From assembly GCF_002394865.1 (NCBI RefSeq), contig NZ_DGUZ01000009.1:263954-327953 (forward strand): 64,000 nucleotides of DNA, read 5' to 3'. This document shows, in pieces, positions 33,671 through 42,462 of the stretch. The notes under the pieces were generated by a model. That model searched no databases. It saw only the letters and a program-made list of their open reading frames with translations, and was not told the origin of the DNA. This DNA is from Fibrobacter sp. UBA4297 (lineage in GTDB: Bacteria > Fibrobacterota > Fibrobacteria > Fibrobacterales > Fibrobacteraceae). Numbering within the stretch: position 1 is the stretch's first letter; every line of letters starts with the position of its first letter. The translations under genes were made by a program, and so were the position numbers.

Positions 33671-34170
33671 GATAATGGAAATATAGGTAAGTCTTTTAAA
33701 AATGGGTCCACGTTCGGTAAAAAAGCGCAAATATAGGGGGTGTTTTGCAAATTTAATTCCAAATTGGAATAAATTACACTGGGCTAAGTTTTGTAAAAAT
33801 CTAGGGCTGAGAAAAAATCGAAAATTGCGAGCAACCCCAGTAACTACGCGCAAAGCCTTATTTTATCTGAGTTTACAAACATTCGTATGAATTTTTCTTT
33901 ACTGTTTCGCAGTGGTTTTTGCGATTTTTTTATTGGTACTTTATGGGTGTGGTAAGGATGTGGGTTGTTTAAGTAAATACCTTACTTTGTAATAAAATTT
34001 TTCTGACATTGTATGTAATCGCGTGAAACTTCGCAATAAAGGCTTGTTCGGGTAGCCTTATTCCGAAGTGTTGCCATTCGGCAAATTGATACTCCGCTCA
34101 CGGGGTAGTTGGTTTGCTGATACCAAAAAAAACAAAAACATCCAATTTCCTGAAAAGGGAGGATAAAATC
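33671..34170. other. 500-nt divergent intergenic region between alr and the TonB-like gene
   Basis: No convincing gene. It contains the alr -10 (33680-33685, minus), the 27-nt motif TAATTCCAAATTGGAATAAA... at 33754-33780 with palindromic core ATTCCAAATTGGAAT, an AT-rich middle, and at 34020-34110 a less AT-rich stretch with short self-complementary parts (CCGAAGTGTTGCCATTCGG) that would be in the leader of the TonB-like gene. Whether that leader is structured is not known. Confidence 0.35.
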
Positions 34171-35109
34171 ATGAAAACAACAAAACAACAACAAGATGCA
34201 TTCATCGCATCCCTGATGCCAGATTCCGACAAGAAGATGGTGCGCATTTCTGGTGCATCGCTTATTGTTGCGTTGATGCTTGGCTTCTGGGCATCTACGT
34301 ATGAAAGCATTATTGACGAGATCATGTTTGATCCACCGGAAAAAGAACAAATAGGGGTTTCTGTAAACATGGAGACGATTAAAAAGCCGGATCCACCTAA
34401 GAAACCTAAAGTACAGGAAGAAATCATTCGTAAAAGACCGGGTGGTGGCGGTAAGCCCGCTGGAGACGGCGACACTAGAGCGCCTATTAACCGTGGTGTT
34501 CTTGAAAGGTTGACCGCTATGACAAAGACGGCGTCGGCGCAAGCATACGACCTTGCGAATAAGACATTTGCCAAAGATATGGTAAAGACGCTTAAAGTTC
34601 TGAATGGTTTACAGGTGACGGGTAAGACTAGCCTTGCCGATAGACGTCGCGGTAAACCGAATGTTGGTTTCAATTCTGGAAGCATTACGGGAGGTTCTGG
34701 TGGAATTGGCGACATGCTTAACGGCTTGCTCGGCGGTTCTGCTGGTGCTCTCAAGACAACGGCAAAAATGAAAAATATGCCGATTCCCAAGATGAATGAA
34801 ATCGATATGGGTTCTGCAGGTGCATCCCGTTCGGCTTCTGAAATCATGAAGGTGGTTAAGCAGCGTACGCCTGGACTCCGTCACATTTACAATACCCATT
34901 TAAAGAAAAAGCCGGGGTTCCAGGGTAAGGTCACATTGAAGTTCACGATTGCACCGGGTGGCGAAATCATCAGCATGGCTGTGGTGGGGTCAACGACGGG
35001 ATATCCTGAATTCGATAATGAAGTCAAAAAAGCCGTGAGTGGTTGGACTTTCGGCAAGGTTAAATCGGGAAATACGACCGTGACGATTCCATTTACCTTT
35101 ACGGAGTAG
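34171..35109 (+). CDS. TonB/AgmX-family protein with single membrane anchor
   Basis: 312 aa. The start at 34171 follows AAGGGAGGATAAAATC; the frame opens 19 codons earlier. One transmembrane helix (SGASLIVALMLGFWAST, about 30-47) is followed by a Pro/Lys-rich stretch (KKPDPPKKPKVQEE) as in TonB, a Gly-rich central part, and a C-terminal ~95-residue domain (IMKVVKQRTPGLRHIYNTHL, then FQGKVTLKFTIAPGGEI and FDNEVKKAVSGWTF) of the AgmX/PglI-type energy transducer family. Such proteins link inner-membrane ExbBD-like motors to envelope partners. No exbB or exbD is in the window. Confidence 0.85.
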   Translation: MKTTKQQQDAFIASLMPDSDKKMVRISGASLIVALMLGFWASTYESIIDEIMFDPPEKEQIGVSVNMETIKKPDPPKKPKVQEEIIRKRPGGGGKPAGDGDTRAPINRGVLERLTAMTKTASAQAYDLANKTFAKDMVKTLKVLNGLQVTGKTSLADRRRGKPNVGFNSGSITGGSGGIGDMLNGLLGGSAGALKTTAKMKNMPIPKMNEIDMGSAGASRSASEIMKVVKQRTPGLRHIYNTHLKKKPGFQGKVTLKFTIAPGGEIISMAVVGSTTGYPEFDNEVKKAVSGWTFGKVKSGNTTVTIPFTFTE

Positions 35110-35156
35110 TGGAATGGCAATTGGAGTAGAATAAAGACAAATAGATTTTTAAATTT

Positions 35157-35183
35157 AAGTCGGCGATTTTTGTCGCCGACTTT
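35157..35183 (+). terminator. Terminator of the TonB-like gene
   Basis: Perfect stem AAGTCGGCGA / TCGCCGACTT around TTTTTG. Confidence 0.8.
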
Positions 35184-35210
35184 CGGTGATTTTAATTTAT
35201 GGGGTAAAAA

Positions 35211-36326
35211 ATGAAAGATCCTCGCATTACGCAACTTGCAGAAAATTTGATCAACAACGCCATTGCACTCAAGGCGGGCGAAAATATTTTAATCGAAACG
35301 ACCGATACGCCGGACGAGCTCTCGACTGAACTCATCAAGGCTGTTGCCAAAGTTGGCGGTAACGCATTTGTCCACAATTACAATAGCCGTGTGCGTCGTG
35401 AAGTTATCCGTAGCGCCTCCGAAGAACAGATGAAGCTCTCTGCGGACTTTGCGATGAACGAGATGAAGCAGATGCAGGCTTACCTCTCTATCCGTGCGAT
35501 GAACAATGCGATGGAAAACTGCGATATCGATGACAAGAAGATGCTTGCATACAGGACCATCACGCAGGACGTGCTTAACTACCGTGTGAACAACACGCGC
35601 TGGTGTGTGCTCCGCTGGCCGAACCCGTCCATGGCTCAGGGCGCAAAGATGAGCACGGAAGCATTCGAAGACTTCTACTTCAAGGCTTGCCTTGCCGATT
35701 ATCCGAAGATGCAACGCGCCGCTCAGGCTTTGGTCGACCTCATGAACAAGACGGACAAGGTGCGTCTCGTCGCGCAGGATACGGACATCACGTTCAGCAT
35801 CAAGGACATTCCGGCGGTGCCGTGCTGCGGCAACATGAACATTCCTGATGGCGAAGTCTATACGGCGCCGGTGCAGGGGAGTATCGAAGGCGTCATCCAT
35901 TACAACACGCCGACGCTTTACGAAGGCAAGCAGTTTAGCAATATCCGCCTCGTTTTCAAGCAGGGGAAGATTGTCGAAGCGACCTGCGAAACAGGAGACA
36001 ACAAGAGCCTGAATGCCATCTTTGATACGGACGAAGGCGCTCGCTACGTGGGCGAATTTGCGATTGGCTTCAACCCGTTTGTGCTCTCTCCGATGTGCGA
36101 CATTTTGTTCGACGAAAAGATTGCGGGTTCCATCCACTTTACGCCGGGCATGTGCTACGAAGATGCCCCGAACGGAAACAAGTCTGCCATCCACTGGGAT
36201 TTGGTGCTCATCATGCGTCCGGAATATGGTGGTGGCGAAATCTGGTTCGACGACAAGCTCATCCGCAAGGACGGACTTTTTGTGGTCGATGAACTTAAGT
36301 GCTTGAATCCGGAGAATCTTATTTAA
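35211..36326 (+). CDS. M29-family aminopeptidase
   Basis: 371 aa. Metal-dependent cytosolic aminopeptidase of the AmpS/aminopeptidase T type. The two-metal site region is seen in NIPDGEVYTAPVQGSIEG with VIHYNTPTLYEGK, VGEFAIGFNP, and GSIHFTPGMCYEDAPNGNKSAIHWDLV; the end GGGEIWFDDKLIRKDG is typical. Length 370-410 is normal. No export signal. The ATG at 35211 follows TATGGGGTAAAAA. A second aminopeptidase, pepA, is at 16331-17869. Confidence 0.9.
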   Translation: MKDPRITQLAENLINNAIALKAGENILIETTDTPDELSTELIKAVAKVGGNAFVHNYNSRVRREVIRSASEEQMKLSADFAMNEMKQMQAYLSIRAMNNAMENCDIDDKKMLAYRTITQDVLNYRVNNTRWCVLRWPNPSMAQGAKMSTEAFEDFYFKACLADYPKMQRAAQALVDLMNKTDKVRLVAQDTDITFSIKDIPAVPCCGNMNIPDGEVYTAPVQGSIEGVIHYNTPTLYEGKQFSNIRLVFKQGKIVEATCETGDNKSLNAIFDTDEGARYVGEFAIGFNPFVLSPMCDILFDEKIAGSIHFTPGMCYEDAPNGNKSAIHWDLVLIMRPEYGGGEIWFDDKLIRKDGLFVVDELKCLNPENLI

Positions 36327-36374
36327 TTATATTTTTGTCACACAAATCAAAAAATCTTATTACAAGGAAAGATT

Positions 36375-37610
36375 ATGAATTTAAAAACGATGTTTGGCAT
36401 TGGCCTTGTTAGCGTCGGTGTCGCATTTGCACAGGATGCATCTGAATCTGCTACGACAGCTCCGTCTATGAGTGAACAGCAGCTCCAGCAGCAGGAAGAA
36501 CAGGCAGCCGCTTCTGAAAGCCTCACGGCTCCGGTTTCGTTTGTTAAGCCGGATATCCCGAAGGAATCTAAGCGTTCTTCGTTTAACGCTGTCTTGCATG
36601 GCAAATCTTATAACAGAAATAACAACATGGCTGCAGCAAATAATATGGATCTCTTGCTCAGATATCCGAACTTGTTTGCCAATCGTAAATTCTTCTACAT
36701 TGAACCGACCAACAAGCTTGGTGTAGTCTCTCTCGGTTCGTTCTTCACTGCTTTTGATATTACAAAAGCTACGCATGACGAAAACCAGCTTGGTCGTCTC
36801 ACGCTCGGTTATGCAGTGCCTGGCTTTGGCTTCTATGTAAGAGCTGGCCTTGGCCGCGAAAGAGTCAGCAATGACGATGGTGTCTTTAGTAAGACTTACG
36901 GTGGCGATGACTGGGCTGCCGCAATTGCCAAGAGCTTCTTGGGCATGAACGTCGCTGCTGATGTGGACTGGCTTACAACAAAGACTGAAACCCATAATGA
37001 TCCGGATCGTGGTGTTGAAACGGAAGACCGCTTTGACAGCCTCACCGTCAATTTGAGCTTGACCAACGCTCCAACGGCAAAGAACTTCACCTGGACACTT
37101 GGTGTAAGGTTTGTGGACTTCCTCAATGAAACAGAAGTGGATGGTGACGTCCAGAAACCGGGTGATCCTGCATCTTACTGGGATCTTTCTCCGTACATTC
37201 GCGGTGGTCTCTCTGTTCTTGAAAACGAAAATGCTCGCATCCTTATCGGTGGTGCTGCCATTGTCTCTTACAGAAATTATGACGACCCTCTTGACCAGTA
37301 TGCCATTACCGCTGTTCTTCAGCCGAGCATGCTTGGTGAAGTTTTCGTGGGCGAAGAAAAGAACTTCATGTTCTACGGCGAAGTTGGCTACGATTGGGTT
37401 GCATTCCAGTACATGAAGAACAATGACACGGACACGAGCCGCATGATGGACGTGATGGATGCTGTTAATGTATCTGTCGGTTTCCGTTACCAGTACAAGG
37501 ACTTCCTTGCTGTTGAAATGGGCCTTGGCGAAAAGCTCTTCACTGGCCTTGGCAACTACTTCCAGGCTGACGGAACGTTCATCGACTTCAGTGCGATGGT
37601 CCGCTTCTAA
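36375..37610 (+). CDS. Putative outer-membrane protein
   Basis: 411 aa. Signal peptide MNLKTMFGIGLVSVGVAFAQ, then ~60 polar residues rich in Gln, Glu and Ala, then many amphipathic strands with alternate aromatic residues (GFYVRAGLGRERV, FTWTLGVRFVDF, FMFYGEVGYDWVAFQY), ending in IDFSAMVRF with terminal Phe, as in outer-membrane barrels. Preceded by TACAAGGAAAGATT. Strong codon bias suggests high expression. No named family; similar in design to the protein at 17973-19016. Confidence 0.75.
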   Translation: MNLKTMFGIGLVSVGVAFAQDASESATTAPSMSEQQLQQQEEQAAASESLTAPVSFVKPDIPKESKRSSFNAVLHGKSYNRNNNMAAANNMDLLLRYPNLFANRKFFYIEPTNKLGVVSLGSFFTAFDITKATHDENQLGRLTLGYAVPGFGFYVRAGLGRERVSNDDGVFSKTYGGDDWAAAIAKSFLGMNVAADVDWLTTKTETHNDPDRGVETEDRFDSLTVNLSLTNAPTAKNFTWTLGVRFVDFLNETEVDGDVQKPGDPASYWDLSPYIRGGLSVLENENARILIGGAAIVSYRNYDDPLDQYAITAVLQPSMLGEVFVGEEKNFMFYGEVGYDWVAFQYMKNNDTDTSRMMDVMDAVNVSVGFRYQYKDFLAVEMGLGEKLFTGLGNYFQADGTFIDFSAMVRF

Positions 37611-37626
37611 TAAAAGAAATGATGAC

Positions 37627-37663
37627 AAAAAAAGAGTCTAGCGAATTGCTAGACTCTTTTTTT
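37627..37663. terminator. Bidirectional terminator between the outer-membrane protein gene and asd
   Basis: AAAAAAAGAGTCTAGC / GCTAGACTCTTTTTTT around GAATT, a perfect 16-bp stem between convergent genes. A second small stem TCGCGGG / CCCGCGA follows at about 37674-37692. Confidence 0.85.
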
Positions 37664-37701
37664 AAATGCGTTTCGCGGGGATTGCCCGCGAGATTTTTCG
37701 A

Positions 37702-38691
37702 TTAGAGGCGTTCTGCAATCTGGACAGCGTTAAGAGCTGCACCCTTGCGGATCTGGTCGCCAACAATCCAGATGTTCATGCCATTGTCGCAAGCGAGGTC
37801 CTTGCGGATACGGCCAACGTAGACGTCGTCCGTGCCCATGAGGTTGAGCGGCATCGGGTAGACGTTGTTTGCAATGTCATCGCAGAGTTGGAGGCCTTCG
37901 CCGTTCTTGATGGCATTCGTGACTTCTTCGATAGAAAGCGGACGTTCCGTTTCGAAGCTGATTGCTTCGGAATGGCAGCGGAGTGCGGAAACGCGGACGC
38001 AGGTTGCAGCGCATCGGACGTCGCTGTGCATGATCTTGCGCGTTTCGTTGAACATCTTCATTTCTTCCTTCGTGTAGCCGTTGTCGGTGAACACGTCGAT
38101 GTGCGGAATGAGGTTGTAAGCGAGCTGGTGGGCGAACTTCTTCACGGTGACCGGCTTGCCTTCGACGATTTCCTGGTACTGCTGCTTGAGTTCTGCCATA
38201 CCCGTTGCGCCTGCGCCACTTGCGCTCTGGTAGGTAGCGACGTGGATGCGGGTAATCTTGCTCAAGTCATTGATTGGCTTCAAAGCGACAACCATCATGA
38301 TGGTTGTGCAGTTCGGGTTAGCGATGATGCCCTTGTGGAGCTTGATGTCTTCCGGGTTCACTTCCGGGACAACGAGCGGGACTTCCGGATCCATGCGGAA
38401 GAAGCTTGTGTTGTCGACGACGACTGCGCCTGCGTCAACAGCAATCGGAGCAAATTCCTTGGAAACGCTTGCGCCTGCAGAAGAGAGCACGAGGTCAACG
38501 TTCTTGAAAGCGTCCTTGCAAGTCAGTTCAACTTTGAGCTTTTCGCCCTTGAATTCATATTCACGGCCGACACTGCGTTCGGAGGCGAGGAGCTTCAAGT
38601 TCTGAAGCGGAAAGTTACGTTGTTCAAGAATCTTGAGAAGTTCTTGACCTACTGCGCCAGTGGCGCCCATGATCGCTACGTTACGAATCAT
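37702..38691 (-). CDS. asd: Aspartate-semialdehyde dehydrogenase
   Basis: 329 aa. Reduces aspartyl phosphate to aspartate semialdehyde with NADPH, for lysine/DAP, threonine and methionine. NADP-binding GATGAVGQELL at the N-terminus; active-site Cys in IIANPNCTTIMM (about residue 138); QSASGAGATGMAEL; and the substrate/His region VSALRCHSEAISFE. Last gene of a tight operon ssb - membrane protein - asd (gaps 15 and 19 nt). dapB for a later step in the same pathway is at 12301-13131. Confidence 0.93.
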   Translation of the reverse strand: MIRNVAIMGATGAVGQELLKILEQRNFPLQNLKLLASERSVGREYEFKGEKLKVELTCKDAFKNVDLVLSSAGASVSKEFAPIAVDAGAVVVDNTSFFRMDPEVPLVVPEVNPEDIKLHKGIIANPNCTTIMMVVALKPINDLSKITRIHVATYQSASGAGATGMAELKQQYQEIVEGKPVTVKKFAHQLAYNLIPHIDVFTDNGYTKEEMKMFNETRKIMHSDVRCAATCVRVSALRCHSEAISFETERPLSIEEVTNAIKNGEGLQLCDDIANNVYPMPLNLMGTDDVYVGRIRKDLACDNGMNIWIVGDQIRKGAALNAVQIAERL

Positions 38692-38710
38692 AGATTTAAC
38701 CTTTGTTTTC

Positions 38711-39655
38711 TTATTGTTGAGGTTGATTGTTCGTTAAAATTTGAATGGATTTGTTGAATTTGTCGATATGCCGTTTGACAATTACAACCAAGTCGTGTGC
38801 TTGATTGTATTTTTTCATTGCTTCACCGGGGTCTTCGAGGAGACAGTACGAATAAAGTGCATGCGCTGCACTGCGAAGTGTCTCGGATGCTTCGACGAGT
38901 TCCGAATGGGCTTCCCGCGTTTCGAGCGGATGGAAAATCCCGATGGTTTTGCGGTTGAGCGTTGTCGCCTTGTTGTTTATCGCGAGTGCCTGTTGGCTTC
39001 TTTTTTCACGTTCCATTTCGCCTGCGTTCTGTTCCAGCGGTTCAAAGGAATCAATGGCGCGCATGATTTCAAACATCTTGTCTGTAATGGATTCCGCTTT
39101 GTCAGCGTAGGAATCAAGGCGGTCCATTACTTCCGGAGCGACATCGAAATCATCTTCGCTTGCAGTGGATTCTACGCTGTTCTTTTTAGCGGTTGAATTC
39201 ACCATGTTCGATGATGCGTTTGCTTTGTCGAAAGACGAAATATAGTCTTCGTATTTTTTGTTGTACGTAACCAATTCCGTCGGCGAATAAGCCGATGTAA
39301 GGACTAAGGTCGGACGTTCGAAACAAGCCGATCCAATACAGCCAGTCAGCATGCACAGGGACAAAAACAGGAATCCGGCTCGGGAGGACCATTCTTCACT
39401 TTGTACCATGCAAAGAATGCTGAACAAAAAGAGCAAAAAGAACGACAGCAAAATACCACCTTCGACATTTTGGACGATGATGGTATTCTTTACGAAATAG
39501 AACAGACAGTCTATAACAATTGTAAGAGTTGAAAGAATGGCTCCTACAACTTTCGTGTTGCGCCCAGGGATGGATGCCGTCATGAATAGCGTTACAAACG
39601 ATATTCCGAGTGGCAACACATAGATGAGCGCTATTTCTGCAATTCCTTGGTTCAT
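38711..39655 (-). CDS. Membrane protein with four hydrophobic segments and a helical C-terminal domain
   Basis: 314 aa. Hydrophobic segments at about 6-27, 36-56, 66-84 and 92-110, the last containing a lipobox-like MLTGCIGSAC. Residues ~130-314 are polar and helical with heptad-like spacing (AESITDKMFEIMRAIDSFEPLEQN, LAINNKATTLNRKTIG), ending in Gln/Pro. Family not recognised. It is sandwiched between ssb and asd in one operon, which gives no clear functional hint. Possibly a membrane-anchored coiled-coil protein. Confidence 0.7.
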   Translation of the reverse strand: MNQGIAEIALIYVLPLGISFVTLFMTASIPGRNTKVVGAILSTLTIVIDCLFYFVKNTIIVQNVEGGILLSFFLLFLFSILCMVQSEEWSSRAGFLFLSLCMLTGCIGSACFERPTLVLTSAYSPTELVTYNKKYEDYISSFDKANASSNMVNSTAKKNSVESTASEDDFDVAPEVMDRLDSYADKAESITDKMFEIMRAIDSFEPLEQNAGEMEREKRSQQALAINNKATTLNRKTIGIFHPLETREAHSELVEASETLRSAAHALYSYCLLEDPGEAMKKYNQAHDLVVIVKRHIDKFNKSIQILTNNQPQQ

Positions 39656-39670
39656 TCAGAGCGTTGTGAA

Positions 39671-40150
39671 TTAGAACGGAAGATCGACGTCTTCTTCTGC
39701 CATGCCTGCATCGTATGCCGGAGCACTATTCTGCTGCATGCCGTTAAAGCTGTTGGGCTGGTAGCTGTTGGCTTGGCTGAAACCACCTGCACCCGGAGCG
39801 CCACCCTGGCCGCGCGGAGTGAGGAGCTGGAACGTGTCCATATTGATTTCAGTGACATAGCGCTTCTGGCCGCTCGTCTGGTCAGTCCAGCTGCGGTTGG
39901 TGAGGGAACCTTCAACATAGAGGCTCATGCCTTTGCGGATGCCAAGCTGTTCTACGATATCTGCAATCTTGCCCCAGCCAATGATGTTGTGCCAGTCGGT
40001 CTGTTCCTTCTGTTCGCCGTTGTTGTCACGATAGCGACGAGAAGTGGCGAGGGAGAAAGAAACTCGCTTGCGACCACCATTGGGATTCACGCGAACTTCC
40101 GGATCCTTACCGATATTACCGATGAGCATAACCTTATTCAAATAAGCCAT
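39671..40150 (-). CDS. ssb: Single-stranded DNA-binding protein
   Basis: 159 aa. OB-fold residues 1-105 (MAYLNKVMLIGNIGKDPEVR, VSFSLATSRRY, TDWHNIIGWGKIADI, KGMSLYVEGSL), a Gly/Gln/Asn-rich linker, and the acidic tip EEDVDLPF that recruits replication and repair partners. Functions as a tetramer at replication forks. First gene of the operon. Start ATG at 40150 preceded by AAAATAGGATAGATAT. A palindrome TTTTGACA-N6-TGTCAAAA lies 58 nt before the start. Confidence 0.95.
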   Translation of the reverse strand: MAYLNKVMLIGNIGKDPEVRVNPNGGRKRVSFSLATSRRYRDNNGEQKEQTDWHNIIGWGKIADIVEQLGIRKGMSLYVEGSLTNRSWTDQTSGQKRYVTEINMDTFQLLTPRGQGGAPGAGGFSQANSYQPNSFNGMQQNSAPAYDAGMAEEDVDLPF

Positions 40151-40207
40151 ATATCTATCCTATTTTAATTTTTTTTTAGAATTTCGGAAACAAAAATACA
40201 AAAAGTA

Positions 40208-40229
40208 TTTTGACAGTTTTGTGTCAAAA
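40208..40229. promoter_or_regulatory. Palindromic operator-like site upstream of ssb
   Basis: TTTTGACA GTTTTG TGTCAAAA, an 8-bp perfect inverted repeat with 6-nt spacer. The TGACA...TGTCA half-sites recur at 59932-59946 before the SNF2-SprT gene. It differs from the LexA box reported for F. succinogenes (TGCNC-N4-GTGCA, from memory). Confidence 0.4.
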
Positions 40230-40272
40230 AATAAAAAATTTAACGAAATCCCCTTTGTTTTAGTGGACATAT

Positions 40273-40300
40273 CAAAAACCATGTGGCGTAATCCACATGG
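40273..40300 (-). terminator. Terminator of the lichenase gene
   Basis: CCATGTGG / CCACATGG, 6-nt loop; on the minus strand it is followed by TTTTTGATA. Confidence 0.75.
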
Positions 40301-40339
40301 CTTTGCGATAAAGAGAATTATAAAAAGAAACAGACACGA

Positions 40340-41368
40340 TTAGTATTCAAAATTCACGCGATAGCGCTTGTGACCATTGGGGTTCACCTTGGCACCTTTG
40401 GCGTTCACGAGGCCGCGACGTTCTTTGGCGATTGTCGAAGTCGTGCGCATTCCGTGGATGGCGTTCGTTGCGCTAGAGGAACTCGGCGGAACAAACGCGC
40501 TGCTCGAAGAGGCCGGAACGCTAGAGGAACTTGCCGGAGCGCTGCTAGAAGATTGCGGAGCCGGTTCGTCGTCTTTCGGAACCTGGCCGTTGAAGCTTTC
40601 CTGACCTTTGCGGGTGAGGGCGAGAATCAGCATGCCGTCTCTGGAGTAGATATTCTTGTCGGTGAGGTCCACGCGGTTGCCTTCGAATGTCCAATCGCCC
40701 TTGCCCCAGCGGGAGCCGTCGAAAGTGTCGAAATTGTCGGTCCAGTCGAGCGTAAAGTCGCTACCGCCTTCGCCTTGACCCGGCGTGTATTTATAAACCT
40801 TGACCCAATTGATGAACTGGAAAAGTGGAAGCTTCGATTCATCGAACTGGCCAACCCAAGCCGCACTCTCAGACGACCAAAGGTTAAAACGGAGTCCCTG
40901 TGTACCGGTTAAGTTGGATACTTGGCCACCTTCCGTCTTGCGGACTTCTTTGCCATCTACGGTCCAGCGGACGTAATTCGGAGTCCATTCGAGACCGTAG
41001 GTGTGGAATGCCTGATCGGCGGCGGGGCTAACGGCATGGTGCTTTTCGCTAGTCTTTTGCGCGCCTGCCTTACCGGTAATGATGTTGGACTGGAAACTGC
41101 CCGGATTCTTGCCGAGAACTTCGATATCAACTTCTACCCAGGGTCTTCCATCGGCGATTTCGGAGCCATTCTGGTAGAGGAACATGGAACTGACTGTTCC
41201 CGATGCGGCGGCCATCTTCATACGGGCTTCGAATTTGCCGTACTGAACTTCTTCTAACGTGTAGAGTTCGGCTCCGCTAAAATCCTTTGCGCTAACATTA
41301 GTGGTGAGGGCTGCTGCGGCGGCTGCTACGGCGAGAGCGCTCTTGACTGCAGTTTTCTTGATGTTCAT
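40340..41368 (-). CDS. 1,3-1,4-beta-D-glucanase (lichenase), circularly permuted GH16
   Basis: 342 aa. Secreted endo-enzyme cutting mixed-linkage beta-glucan. Residues 1-27 are a signal peptide (ALTTNVSA). The catalytic motif WVEVDIEVLGK gives nucleophile Glu79, Asp81 and acid/base Glu83. The half that is N-terminal in Bacillus lichenases (LDWTDNFDTFDGSRWGKGDW) here follows the catalytic half, the known circular permutation of the F. succinogenes enzyme. Then come Pro-Ser linkers (PASSSS-type, about residues 268-300) and a basic C-terminus (KVNPNGHKRYRVNFEY) shared by secreted Fibrobacter enzymes. Compared from memory with the published protein it has fewer linker repeats and a few substitutions. 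Monocistronic. Confidence 0.97.
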   Translation of the reverse strand: MNIKKTAVKSALAVAAAAAALTTNVSAKDFSGAELYTLEEVQYGKFEARMKMAAASGTVSSMFLYQNGSEIADGRPWVEVDIEVLGKNPGSFQSNIITGKAGAQKTSEKHHAVSPAADQAFHTYGLEWTPNYVRWTVDGKEVRKTEGGQVSNLTGTQGLRFNLWSSESAAWVGQFDESKLPLFQFINWVKVYKYTPGQGEGGSDFTLDWTDNFDTFDGSRWGKGDWTFEGNRVDLTDKNIYSRDGMLILALTRKGQESFNGQVPKDDEPAPQSSSSAPASSSSVPASSSSAFVPPSSSSATNAIHGMRTTSTIAKERRGLVNAKGAKVNPNGHKRYRVNFEY

Positions 41369-41622
41369 ATTTTATCTCCATTAAGTTTCTGTACAAAACA
41401 GAATCCCATTTAACCAAGAATAAAGATAAGTTTGCGAACCTGAATAACCAACAAAATAGAGTATGTCTGTGTGATAAACTGTATCATCCGTATCGCCTTG
41501 AAAATACGTTTAAATGGTTAAAAAAATTGCGATTTCTTTTGAAAAAACTTTATTTTATTTGCTTTTGGGGGTAAAGGCTTAGAAATAAGATTATATTTCT
41601 AGAAAAAACTGGAGGTTCTAAA

Positions 41623-42204
41623 ATGAAGGTCATCTTGTTTAACGGCAGCCGTCGCGAAAATGGCTGCACTTATACGGCTCTGAACATCGTCGCAAACCAG
41701 CTCAAGGCCGCTGGAATCGAGACGAAAATCGTGTTTGTCGGTGGGCGAGTGCTCAAGGGCGAGGTGAACGAAGTTGTCCACGAAGCTAAGGAACTTTTGG
41801 AAACGGCTGATGGCGTTGTTTACGGTTCCCCGGTTTATTATGCCTCTCCGAGTGGCGAGATGCTGATGTTCCTCGACCGCCTTTACGGAATTGCTGAAGC
41901 GAATCTGCTGTTCAAACCGGCGGCAAACGTGGTTTCCGCACGCCGTGCAGGGACGACTGCAACTCTCGATGTGCTCAACAAGTACCCGACTTATGCGCAA
42001 CAGCCGCTTGTAACTTCGCGCTATTGGAACATGGTACACGGTTCGAATCCGGAAGATGTGCTGAAAGACGAAGAAGGCGTGCAGATTATGAAGGAACTGG
42101 GCCGCAATATGGCATGGCTCCTCAAGAGCATTGATGCGGGCAGGCAGGCGGGCGTGACGCAGCCTGATGCCAAGCAGAAAGTCTACACCAATTTCATTCG
42201 ATAG
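41623..42204 (+). CDS. NAD(P)H-dependent FMN reductase / iron-sulfur flavoprotein-like
   Basis: 193 aa. Flavodoxin-like fold: FMN phosphate loop NGSRRENGCTYTAL at 6-19, second loop GSPVYYASPSGEMLMFLDRL at ~67-86, and a third (SARRAGTTATLDVL). The Cys pattern needed for an Fe-S cluster (CxxCxxC) is absent, so a plain flavin reductase/quinone-type role is likelier. Cytosolic. The ATG follows AACTGGAGGTTCTAAA. The 250-nt upstream gap, shared with the lichenase, is AT-rich with no other feature. Confidence 0.85.
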   Translation: MKVILFNGSRRENGCTYTALNIVANQLKAAGIETKIVFVGGRVLKGEVNEVVHEAKELLETADGVVYGSPVYYASPSGEMLMFLDRLYGIAEANLLFKPAANVVSARRAGTTATLDVLNKYPTYAQQPLVTSRYWNMVHGSNPEDVLKDEEGVQIMKELGRNMAWLLKSIDAGRQAGVTQPDAKQKVYTNFIR

Positions 42205-42330
42205 AAACTTCGCGAGACTCCGCGCTGTTTCGAGGTGCTGCCGGTAAATGCCGCGCGGCACTTTTAATTACGAGATGCCGCGCTGATTCGAGATGTCGCC
42301 GGGGAGTGCCATTGAAAAATGTGCACGACC

Positions 42331-42417
42331 TGTCATACCTGCGACTTGTCATGCCCGACTTGAATTCTGTCATGCTCGACTTGGATTCTGTCATGCCCCA
42401 CTTGATGGGGCATCTCC
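42331..42417. repeat. Triplicated TGTCATGCxCxACTTG repeats ahead of bioA
   Basis: Units TTGTCATGCCCGACTTGAATTC, TGTCATGCTCGACTTGGATT and TGTCATGCCCCACTTGATGG occur in a row; the last folds as ATGCCCCA / TGGGGCAT. Same GTCAT family as elsewhere. The preceding stretch from 42205 has CCGCGC/GCGCGG-like inverted fragments but no gene. Confidence 0.65.
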
Positions 42418-42447
42418 TTTTTGATAGAAAAATACCGCGCATTTTTC

Positions 42448-42453
42448 TATATT
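42448..42453 (+). promoter_or_regulatory. -10 element (TATATT) of bioA
   Basis: TATATT preceded by TTTTTC, 9 nt before the ATG and without Shine-Dalgarno, fitting a leaderless or near-leaderless message. TTGATA at 42421-42426 is 21 nt upstream, longer than the usual spacing. Confidence 0.45.
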
Positions 42454-42462
42454 GCGTTGCAA

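Noticed and set aside
33702..33890. 62-codon open frame in the alr/TonB-like intergenic region
   Set aside because: Lys/Arg-rich with no ribosome site; it crosses the alr promoter and the palindromic motif. Intergenic function explains the sequence better.
40208..40229. Palindrome before ssb as a LexA (SOS) box
   Set aside because: The half-sites TGACA/TGTCA do not match the F. succinogenes LexA pattern as I recall it (TGCNC-N4-GTGCA) or the E. coli CTGT-N8-ACAG box. Kept only as an unidentified operator candidate.
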